Shown: positions 15,058 to 20,838 of the stretch, piece by piece
Position numbering within the stretch: position 1 is the stretch's first letter
Layout: each line of letters begins with the position of its first letter
DNA from: Lysobacterales bacterium
Lineage (GTDB): Bacteria > Pseudomonadota > Gammaproteobacteria > Xanthomonadales > SZUA-36
Direction of reading: 5' to 3'
Length of the DNA: 20,838 nucleotides
NCBI GenBank assembly: GCA_021648045.1
Contig: JAKITM010000041.1
Coordinates: 1-20,838, forward strand
Notes under the pieces: model-generated
Database searches by the model: none
Told to the model about the DNA's origin: nothing
The model's input: only the letters and a program-made list of their open reading frames with translations
Program-made: the position numbers and the translations under genes

Positions 15058-17064
15058 ATGACCGCTGAACTCGAACGCATCCACAGCCTGCGCGAACAAT
15101 TGCAGGAGCACAATTACCGCTATTATGTTCTGGATGAACCCAGTGTGCCGGATGCCGAATATGATCGGCTGATGCACGAACTGCGGGCGCTTGAACTACA
15201 GCATCCAGAGTCTGTCAGCCCGGATTCACCTACCCAGCGGGTCGGTGCTGCACCCTCCGGTAAATTTACTTCAATTGAGCACAAAGTTCCCATGCTCTCC
15301 CTCAGTGATGTGTTTGTTGATTCCGAGGTCGAAGACTTTGATCGCCGCGTTCGTAAACTGCTTGAAGTGGAGCAGTTGGTGTATGCGGCTGAACCGAAAA
15401 TGGATGGCCTTGCCGTCAGCTTGACCTATATTGATGGGCGTTTGTTGCAGGCAGCGACCCGTGGCGATGGCAGCAGGGGCGAGAATGTAACCGCTAATGT
15501 GCGTGCTATTGAAGCCATTCCACTGCGCTTACGCGGCAGTGATTATCCACCTGAACTTGAAGTCAGAGGTGAGGTATATATGCCGCGTGATGGCTTCAAT
15601 GCCTATAATCTGAAAGCACGGCAAAGCGGAGAAAAGACGCTCGCTAATCCACGCAATGGCGCGGCCGGTAGCTTGCGGCAACTGGATCCTGCCATCACCG
15701 CAAAACGGCCATTGGCATTTTTCGCCTATTCTGCAATAACTCGTGAGGGTCTGCCCGATACCCAGTTTGAGGTGTTACAGTGTTTGCGTGATTGGGGCTT
15801 TCCGGTGAACCCGGAAGTCCAAAAAGTAACTGGTTTTAAGGGCTGCACGGAGTTTTATCATTACCTAGAAGCTCTGCGGCCGGGGTTAAATTACGATATT
15901 GACGGGGTAGTGTATAAAGTTGACAGCTTTGATGCTCAGGATGAGCTGGGTTTCGTTGCCCGCGCACCGCGCTGGGCTGTTGCTCGCAAGTTTCCCGCCG
16001 AAGAAGAAATCACCCGTTTAATCGCTATTGATGTACAGGTTGGTAGAACCGGGGCTATCACACCGGTGGCTAGGCTTGAAGCGGTATCCGTTGCCGGTGT
16101 AACGGTAACCAATGCAACCCTGCATAACCAGGGAGAAATTCAGCGCAAAGATGTACGCCCGGGCGATTGGGTAGTTATTCGCCGCGCTGGTGATGTGATA
16201 CCCGAAGTAGTGCGTTCATTGCCGGAGCGTCGGCAGAAAAACTTACCAGAATGGCAGTTCCCGAAGTCTTGCCCGGTTTGTGGCTCAGCTATTGAGAAAA
16301 TTGAAGGTGAATCAATCGCCCGTTGCAGCGGTGGTTTGTTCTGCCCGGCGCAGCGTAAACAGAGTATCCGCCACTTTGCTACCCGCAAAGCTCTGGATAT
16401 TGAGGGCTTAGGCGACAAATTGGTCGATATGCTGGTGGATGCCGGATTGCTAGATTCAGTGGCTGACCTATTTAAACTTAAACTTGAAGATATCGCTTCA
16501 CTGGAACGCATGGGTGAAAAATCGGCTACCAATTTGCTCGAACAATTGGAGAAAAGTAAGGATGTGTCACTAGCCCGGCTATTGTATGCTTTAGGCATCC
16601 GTGAAGTAGGGGAGGTCACGGCTGCTTCGCTAGCAGAAGTATTTGGTAGCCTGGATGCATTGGCACAAGCAGAGGTTGACGATTTAATTTCAGTGTCTGA
16701 TGTTGGCCCCATAGTTGCTGAGCATGTTTATCAGTTCTTCCGCGAAGAGCATAATCAGGCTGTGGTCGATGCACTTCTGGCTGCCGGGGTTACCCCTCGT
16801 CCAGTCGAAGTGATAAGCAGAGACGGCCCCCTGGAGGGGCAGGTATGGGTACTTACCGGAGCTTTAGCTTACCCCCGCAGCAAAGCGAAAAAATGGCTTG
16901 AAAGTCTGGGTGCAAAAGTAACAGGCAGTGTCTCCAAAAAGACCACAGTACTGTTAGCGGGAGAATCAGCGGGCTCAAAACTAACAAAAGCAGAAAAGCT
17001 AGGAGTATCTGTGATGGATGGTGAAGCGTTTACGCAGTTGTTAAAAAGTCACGGTATTGATTAA
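15058..17064 (+). CDS. ligA: NAD-dependent DNA ligase LigA
   Basis: Joins nicks in replication and repair using NAD+ as AMP donor. The 668-residue protein has the canonical layout. Domain Ia (NYRYYVLDEPSVPDAEYD) comes first, then the adenylation domain with catalytic Lys114 in EPKMDG. An OB fold follows, then a four-cysteine zinc finger (Cys405, 408, 423, 429). Helix-hairpin-helix repeats occupy about 440-575, and a C-terminal BRCT domain about 590-668. It starts two bases after the zipA stop and ends the smc-zipA-ligA operon. The next gene is convergent, 23 bases away, with only a weak hairpin (AAAAC/GTTTT) between them. Confidence 0.97.
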   Translation: MTAELERIHSLREQLQEHNYRYYVLDEPSVPDAEYDRLMHELRALELQHPESVSPDSPTQRVGAAPSGKFTSIEHKVPMLSLSDVFVDSEVEDFDRRVRKLLEVEQLVYAAEPKMDGLAVSLTYIDGRLLQAATRGDGSRGENVTANVRAIEAIPLRLRGSDYPPELEVRGEVYMPRDGFNAYNLKARQSGEKTLANPRNGAAGSLRQLDPAITAKRPLAFFAYSAITREGLPDTQFEVLQCLRDWGFPVNPEVQKVTGFKGCTEFYHYLEALRPGLNYDIDGVVYKVDSFDAQDELGFVARAPRWAVARKFPAEEEITRLIAIDVQVGRTGAITPVARLEAVSVAGVTVTNATLHNQGEIQRKDVRPGDWVVIRRAGDVIPEVVRSLPERRQKNLPEWQFPKSCPVCGSAIEKIEGESIARCSGGLFCPAQRKQSIRHFATRKALDIEGLGDKLVDMLVDAGLLDSVADLFKLKLEDIASLERMGEKSATNLLEQLEKSKDVSLARLLYALGIREVGEVTAASLAEVFGSLDALAQAEVDDLISVSDVGPIVAEHVYQFFREEHNQAVVDALLAAGVTPRPVEVISRDGPLEGQVWVLTGALAYPRSKAKKWLESLGAKVTGSVSKKTTVLLAGESAGSKLTKAEKLGVSVMDGEAFTQLLKSHGID

Positions 17065-17087
17065 CGACTTAAAACGGAAGATAAGTT

Positions 17088-17987
17088 TTAGTTTATATCC
17101 AGTCGCAATAAAGGTGCGGGTAGATTTTCCGTAGCGATCAATAAATATTTTCCATCCCGGCTGAAGGCAATGGCTTCTTCCTGTGTCAGTGGGTCAGTAT
17201 TATAAGTTATAGCTTTGCCGTTGAGTGCGTCTAATACGCTCATTCCCGCCGCGCGCTTAAAAAGCATCGTCATTTTATAAGTTTGTAAGGCAATCAGTGA
17301 ACCATCCGCCGATATATCCATAGCGGTGGCTTGATCCGACCAGCGGCCGTGATCAGGGTCGGCAATAATATCGGCCTGAGTATGGTCGGGTATGGAATCC
17401 ACTTCACCAACAAACTCCAGTTCAGCTGATTGCCGAGCGAAAGCTTGCGCAATAGAAATTCGATACAAGCGTGCAGGGTGGTCGCGTTTACTCAATAGGT
17501 AAATGCTTTTATCCACAGGATCAACCGCCACAGACTCGCTGTCGCGGGGGCCGTCAGGGTAAGTTAAATGTAGGCTGTGCTTAATGGCTGAACTGGAATG
17601 CGTGGTTTCAGGTTCTGGTAGAAAATGCAGCTGAATACTTTCGCGCTTGGAAAAATTATCCCCAATATCCCCGATAAGCAACCAGGTTTGCTGTTGATAT
17701 TGAAAAGCCGCCATATCTTCCCAATCGTTATTATAGCCCCCGGTTAACTCAACACGCCTATGCAAACTGCCATTTTCAGAAATTAAAAACACCCGACTGC
17801 CGTGTTTTCCATCGTTATGTACCCACCAGTTCCCCGGGCTGTGGCTGGATGCAGCTAGACCACTAATTTCAGCTAGAGACTCGGCCTGAATAATGCCTGT
17901 TTGTCGACCTTCAAGTGAGCCTGCGCAACCGCCAATGAAGTTTAGGGAAAAGAGGATAAGTAATGATTTAACAGGGCTAATTAGCAT
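17088..17987 (-). CDS. Putative lipoprotein with beta-propeller-like repeats
   Basis: A 299-residue protein of unknown function. The N-terminus has a hydrophobic segment and a lipobox-like FIGG-Cys with Cys21, suggesting an acylated, envelope-located lipoprotein. The body has repeated blade-like segments: ISGLAASSHSPGNWWVHND, the conserved DWEDMAA (88-94) and GDIGDN (106-111), and DGPRDSESVAVDP. These motifs recur in a widespread family of uncharacterised bacterial proteins thought to fold as beta-propellers. No catalytic residues can be assigned. The ATG lacks a strong ribosome-binding site. It is convergent with ligA and downstream of the fatty-acid-hydroxylase-like gene on the same strand, separated by 134 bases. 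Confidence 0.75.
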   Translation of the reverse strand: MLISPVKSLLILFSLNFIGGCAGSLEGRQTGIIQAESLAEISGLAASSHSPGNWWVHNDGKHGSRVFLISENGSLHRRVELTGGYNNDWEDMAAFQYQQQTWLLIGDIGDNFSKRESIQLHFLPEPETTHSSSAIKHSLHLTYPDGPRDSESVAVDPVDKSIYLLSKRDHPARLYRISIAQAFARQSAELEFVGEVDSIPDHTQADIIADPDHGRWSDQATAMDISADGSLIALQTYKMTMLFKRAAGMSVLDALNGKAITYNTDPLTQEEAIAFSRDGKYLLIATENLPAPLLRLDIN

Positions 17988-18038
17988 ATCGAAATTCAGC
18001 GGAGGGGGAGAGGGCAGTAATATTAAGGGTGAAAATTC

Positions 18039-18073
18039 AAAAACGCAATACCTAACCTCGGTCTTGGGCTAGG
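18039..18073 (-). terminator. Possible weak terminator after the hydroxylase-like gene
   Basis: On the minus strand a seven-base-pair stem, CCTAGCC (complement of 18067-18073) with GGTTAGG (complement of 18051-18057), includes one G-U pair. A short T-run (complement of 18039-18043) follows after several bases. The imperfect spacing makes this uncertain. Confidence 0.3.
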
Positions 18074-18121
18074 GGTGCCAGCCAGTTGACAGTGGTTGCA
18101 GAAACCTGGAAATGGGTAAAG

Positions 18122-18871
18122 TTATTTCCAGGGATTGGTATAAACTTTAATGTATGAATTGTCACTGGTTATTTCATTAATCCCATAACGAAGGTTCCCT
18201 TCTGGCTTTATGCAAGTCCCAAATATTTTGTCCCACAGCATAAATATAGCAGCAAAATTTACATCCTTATGCTTGATATCGGCACTGTGGTGCATACGAT
18301 GATTGGCGGGAGAGTTAAACCATCTATCAAATTTGGTCATTTCACCAATTAAGTTAGTATGTAACCACCCTTGAAAATGAAACACGAAAAGCTGCATACC
18401 AATAATAAGAATTGGTTCAATTCCAATTAAAATCCAGGGGAGATAAAAGATAGGGGCGATTAATAAATTCAGACCATTTACTCGGTATGCCAAAGGAATA
18501 TTAAAATCTATTCCAGTATGGTGGGTGCCGTGGTATAGCTTCCAGAGAAAGGTGAATTTGTGTGCTGCGCGATGTTCCCAGTAATAACTAAAATCACACA
18601 TAATTAATGCTAATGGTACGGCCCAGAACAAGTTCGTTATTTGAAATAAAGCATACTGTTCCAAATTTAAATAAACTAAACCCCAATATGGAGTAACTAG
18701 AAAATAGAGTAAAATATTGGGGATAACAGTGCTGATGGAAATAAATTTTTGTTTTTTTATATCCTTTGAAGACCCAATCTTCCATTCTTCAAGACCCAGA
18801 ACTATAGCAAAAGTTATCACTGCCCCAATTAGTAAGCTTAATGAGAGTTGTAAGATATACCCGTCTAGCAT
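18122..18871 (-). CDS. Sterol desaturase / fatty acid hydroxylase family membrane protein
   Basis: A 249-residue integral membrane di-iron oxygenase. The three His clusters of the family are complete: HRAAH (100-104), HGTHH (114-118) and HRMHH (191-195). The C-terminal pattern HKDVNFAAIFMLWDKIFGT is typical. Hydrophobic helices surround these clusters (about 5-28, 48-70, 80-95, 135-168). Members hydroxylate or desaturate lipids such as sterols, fatty acids or alkylglycerols; the substrate here is unknown. Its ATG overlaps the stop of the upstream radical-SAM remnant (ATGCTAG), so it was co-translated with that gene. This suggests a shared lipid-modification role. The gene is AT-rich compared with the housekeeping DNA to its left, consistent with transfer. 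Confidence 0.85.
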   Translation of the reverse strand: MLDGYILQLSLSLLIGAVITFAIVLGLEEWKIGSSKDIKKQKFISISTVIPNILLYFLVTPYWGLVYLNLEQYALFQITNLFWAVPLALIMCDFSYYWEHRAAHKFTFLWKLYHGTHHTGIDFNIPLAYRVNGLNLLIAPIFYLPWILIGIEPILIIGMQLFVFHFQGWLHTNLIGEMTKFDRWFNSPANHRMHHSADIKHKDVNFAAIFMLWDKIFGTCIKPEGNLRYGINEITSDNSYIKVYTNPWK

Positions 18872-19737
18872 TTAGATTGTTCTGTTATGGATTTGTTTTT
18901 AATACTAAGCGCTGTTTTTTTATGTGCCCCGAAAATATTTTGTTTGTCTTTCCATGAGTCATTCATTCTGATCTGTGTATTGTATTCACAAAATGACACG
19001 AGGTCTCCATTGGTTTTTAATATGTGATGACAACAATTGGAAACTTTATCCATATCATAGTTGTATTGATCCATAAATGGTTTTATTGCTACACCAAAAA
19101 CATCTTGCGGACGAATAAATATTTTAGCGATTTTGGTAATCAACTTGCTGAAAAAAGGGGCTTTGCCAGTACCCATAACAGCATGAATTTCGTCTTTATC
19201 AAGCTTGGTTTTGTATGCCACCTCATTCATCACCTCATTTAGGTCTATTTTTTGAGTGATATTAAAAAGCAAACCAAATCTTCTAGCAAAAAGTGTAGTC
19301 CAGCCACAATTTGGGTGTGAACAAGGGATTGGTGTAAAGTCAGCTGGTTTTAACTTTTTTGGCAAAGCCCTTACTAACCCATGAACTATGGTTGATAAAG
19401 TGGGTCTGTTCTTGCCATCCTTTTTCAGCTGATATCTTCCAGTATAAAATGTGGGTAAAAAGCCTATTAAGCGTATATGTTTGTACTTTAATCCTTGTTG
19501 CATTACCCAACTAATTTCTTTTTCGCTCAGGTTATGTGCCACGGTCATTGTTAACTGTATGCAAACTTTATATTTTGCCAGTAACTTAATGGTTTTTTCT
19601 CGAGTTTTGAGTACATCAGCCCTTCTTAATGAATGACTGAAATGTAGAACGCAATGCAGAAATAGATGTATTTTAAAACAATACTCGGTTTTTTCACCAG
19701 ACAATTTAAAACCAGCTTGAGGGGTAATTACAAGCAA
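18865..19737 (-). pseudogene. Truncated radical-SAM protein, Tes/MJ0619-like C-terminal part
   Basis: A 290-codon open frame that can start only at a TTG. From about residue 35 it resembles the C-terminal half of large radical-SAM proteins of the tetraether-lipid synthase (Tes/MJ0619) kind. LRRADVLKTREKTIKLL is followed by LPTFYTGRYQ, then DFTPIPCSHPNCGW (Cys139, Cys144), and near the end SNCCHH and GDLVSFCEYN. These cysteines probably ligate auxiliary iron-sulfur clusters. The N-terminal third, including the CxxxCxxC S-adenosylmethionine/cluster motif, is absent. No trace of it is seen in the 300 bases upstream in any frame. Residues 1-30 look non-homologous. It is therefore probably a remnant, although its C-terminus remains coupled to the hydroxylase-like gene. 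Confidence in the truncation is high; the subfamily assignment is from memory of motifs. Confidence 0.7.
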
Positions 19738-19794
19738 AAATAGCTGTGATTGTTACGGTTATTAACTGTGCATATTCAGATATATGAAAACAGA

Positions 19795-19851
19795 GGCTAA
19801 GGTGTGAAAATGAATGGTGAGTATTTTTGATATATAATTCACACTTTAGCC
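19795..19851. repeat. Inverted repeat with 14-base arms
   Basis: GGCTAAGGTGTGAA (19795-19808) and TTCACACTTTAGCC (19838-19851) pair over 14 positions with one G-U/mismatch position, around a 29-base AT-rich centre that includes TATAAT at 19833-19838. It could be an operator, a hairpin in a transcript, or the ends of a tiny non-autonomous element. No second copy was noticed in this window. Confidence 0.55.
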
Positions 19852-19906
19852 ACGCAGTTGCAAATACTAAATCTTCACTGTTACCTACTTACTTTAAGGT
19901 GTTTGC

Positions 19907-19968
19907 TTCTAACCGGCCCGAGTACCCAACGAAATTCACGCTGCTGTTCACCATGAGCCATGTTAGAC
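19907..19968. repeat. Weak attC-like pair of boxes
   Basis: TTCTAAC (19907-19913) and GTTAGAC (19962-19968) are complementary at six of seven positions and 48 bases apart; the second fits the integron core consensus GTTRRRY. Inner arms pair only partly (GGCCC with GAGCC, AAC with GTT). This may be a decayed attC site or chance. Confidence 0.25.
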
Positions 19969-19982
19969 CTGTAATTATTCAA

Positions 19983-19998
19983 TGTGATATATCTCACG
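19983..19998. promoter_or_regulatory. CRP-like binding site
   Basis: TGTGA-TATATC-TCACG matches the CRP consensus TGTGA-N6-TCACA at nine of ten conserved positions. It lies about 245 bases upstream of the radical-SAM remnant and downstream of the YcxB-like gene. No nearby start codon fits ordinary CRP activation, so it may be a leftover of the deleted promoter region or a chance match. Confidence 0.35.
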
Positions 19999-20036
19999 AT
20001 TTTCAATAAAATAGGGTATTTGGGGTTTTTCTACAG

Positions 20037-20090
20037 CCTCAATGTCCGCAATAATCGGAGGACTGTCCGAGTTAATTGCGCTTGTTATGC
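20037..20090 (-). repeat. attC-like site following the YcxB-like gene
   Basis: Read on the minus strand, the R'' box GCATAAC (complement of 20084-20090) contains the TAA stop of the YcxB-like gene. After four bases comes an arm (complement of 20066-20079) that pairs with a second arm (complement of 20048-20059) over 12 bases. Two single bases are left unpaired, both on the R'' side, around a six-base loop. One-sided extrahelical bases are the hallmark of attC sites recognised as folded single strands. At the symmetric position the R' box reads ATTGAGG, matching GTTRRRY at five of seven, with the key first G changed to A. The site may be decayed. Confidence 0.6.
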
Positions 20091-20564
20091 CTTTTTGCTG
20101 CCAACATTATTGTTTAAAAGTATTTCCAGCGTTTCTTCATTTGGGAGTGCCCTTGATGGTACCATATGAAATATATTACTAGTAATGTACAGAAGATAAA
20201 TGCCACCTGATGATTTCCACTTGTGGATGTCACTCCATTTCAATTTACTCTCGCCAGATTCACTTTTGAAATTGACGCCTTGTTCAGTAATTTTCATTGT
20301 GGTTTCGTTTCTCAACGCTCGATTCTGTTTATATTGTTTCTTTGCATTGAAAGGAATTAGACAAAAAAGAACAAGAAAATATCCAGACACACCGCCAACT
20401 ACTGTGCCAATAGCTATAATTTTGTACTCTGTAAATACAGCGGCTAGGACTAAGGTGATTCCGATAAAGCATAAAATAATCAAAGTACTCCTTGCTCCCC
20501 TTCCATGAAGTTGCATTGCTTGCACAGTTTCCGTTTTACTCAGCTTGTAGCTACCATCCATCAT
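20085..20564 (-). CDS. YcxB-like membrane protein in a cassette-like setting
   Basis: A 159-residue protein with a short polar N-terminus, two hydrophobic helices (about 27-45 and 49-70) and a soluble C-terminal domain. The pattern MKITEQGVNFKSESGESKLKWSDIHKW followed by IYLLYITSNIFHMVPSRAL matches the YcxB-type domain of small membrane proteins of unknown function. AAGAG precedes ATGs at 20564 and 20561; the second has better spacing and gives 158 residues. The gene is flanked by GTTATGCC just upstream and GGCATAAC at its stop codon, complementary boxes placed as in integron cassettes. It has no obvious promoter of its own, also as in cassettes. It is AT-rich. Confidence 0.75.
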   Translation of the reverse strand: MMDGSYKLSKTETVQAMQLHGRGARSTLIILCFIGITLVLAAVFTEYKIIAIGTVVGGVSGYFLVLFCLIPFNAKKQYKQNRALRNETTMKITEQGVNFKSESGESKLKWSDIHKWKSSGGIYLLYITSNIFHMVPSRALPNEETLEILLNNNVGSKKA

Positions 20565-20574
20565 TTTCTCTTAG

Positions 20575-20720
20575 GCATAACGATTGAGTTTGCTGGCGCG
20601 CCTAAACGCTAAATTAAATACCCTGAAATATTTTGATATTGAACGTTTTTTAAACCCCAAACACTCTCAAACTTTAATCATAAGGTACTGTATATTTTCC
20701 GTTTAAGCAACTTGTTGAAC
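20575..20720 (-). repeat. Candidate attC or attI-like site preceding the YcxB-like gene
   Basis: On the minus strand GTTATGC (complement of 20575-20581) fits GTTRRRY at six of seven positions and lies about ten bases before the YcxB-like start. This is where the R' box of a preceding attC, or attI, should be. A possible R'' partner GTTCAAC (complement of 20714-20720) fits RYYYAAC fully. Between them AGTTTGCT (20587-20594) can pair with AGCAACT (20706-20712) with one bulge, and TAAACG (20603-20608 region) with CGTTTA (20700-20705). An unpaired GGCGCGCC lies on one side. The fold is imperfect, so the call is tentative. Confidence 0.4.
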
Positions 20721-20808
20721 GAAGCCGCGTTGCGGCAGAAACCCCATGCATCAAGATACGTATAATTTCCAAACCCAATTCCGGGTGATATTTAGAGGAA
20801 ATTGTAGC

Positions 20809-20838
20809 ATGAATAAAATAGAGAAAGAGCGCTTTGAA
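20809..20838 (+). CDS. Start of a gene cut by the window edge
   Basis: Ten codons, MNKIEKERFE, follow an AGAGGA ribosome-binding site (from 20794) at a plausible distance from the ATG. The gene runs rightwards, away from the cassette-like gene. That is the orientation of an integrase gene relative to its cassettes. Charged N-termini of this sort also occur in tyrosine recombinases linked to IS91-type elements, but ten residues cannot identify a family. Confidence 0.45.
   Translation, partial: MNKIEKERFE

Larger units (their letters stand above)
19738..20033. other. AT-rich intergenic stretch with inverted repeats, no gene
   Basis: About 300 bases between the radical-SAM remnant and the cassette-like gene. 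Short ORFs here have no ribosome-binding site or recognisable product. It contains a 57-base hairpin (19795-19851), a pair of TCTAAC/GTTAGA boxes (19908-19913 and 19962-19967) and a CRP-like palindrome (19983-19998). It is also where the missing 5' part of the radical-SAM gene should have been. Confidence 0.5.

Noticed and set aside
16140..16712. 190-codon minus-strand ORF inside ligA
   Set aside because: Ser-rich antisense reading of a clear ligase gene, covering the zinc finger and helix-hairpin-helix codons.
17065..17087. Terminator between ligA and the lipoprotein gene
   Set aside because: The AAAAC/GTTTT pairing is AT-only and short, with no proper T-run, so it is not called.
19827..20169. 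Two small + strand ORFs (60 and 61 codons)
   Set aside because: No ribosome-binding site or recognisable family; they overlap repeat-like elements and the attC-like hairpin.

Overview
The window looks like chromosome from a gammaproteobacterium outside the Enterobacterales and Vibrionales. ZipA is a gammaproteobacterial division protein, and chromosome condensation uses SMC-ScpA-ScpB rather than MukBEF. The purA - tRNA-Leu(CAG) - rnr - rlmB order is familiar from Pseudomonas-like and related marine groups. No species can be named from this sequence alone.

Left and centre (about 1-17.1 kb) is dense housekeeping DNA. On the + strand, purA ends in a clear intrinsic terminator. A minus-strand tRNA-Leu(CAG) has its own strong promoter and terminator. 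The + strand cluster rnr, rlmB, a guanine-deaminase-like nucleoside deaminase and a class I glutamine amidotransferase follows with overlaps or near-zero gaps. Convergent to it is the minus-strand operon scpA-scpB-rluB plus a small membrane protein. A bolA-family gene diverges from scpA. A SYLF-domain secreted protein and a short (unimodular) queF lie on the minus strand, and queF diverges from smc-zipA-ligA. All three subunits of the SMC-ScpAB condensin therefore sit within about 7 kb, in two divergent units.

Right end (about 17.1-20.8 kb) is accessory. A lipoprotein with a probable beta-propeller fold comes first. The DNA then becomes visibly AT-richer. A fatty-acid-hydroxylase/sterol-desaturase-family membrane protein is translationally coupled to the C-terminal part of a large radical-SAM enzyme resembling the archaeal tetraether-lipid synthase (Tes/MJ0619) family. 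Its N-terminal part, with the radical-SAM cysteine motif, is missing.

Beyond it, a small YcxB-like membrane-protein gene is organised like an integron gene cassette. A GTTATGCC box lies just before its ribosome-binding site and the complementary GGCATAAC box carries its stop codon. That second box leads into a hairpin with unpaired bases on one arm only, as attC sites have. A partial gene starts at the right edge and runs away from this cassette, the geometry expected for a mobile-element recombinase, but only ten codons are visible. This cassette-like structure and the truncated lipid-type radical-SAM operon are the most interesting parts of the window.
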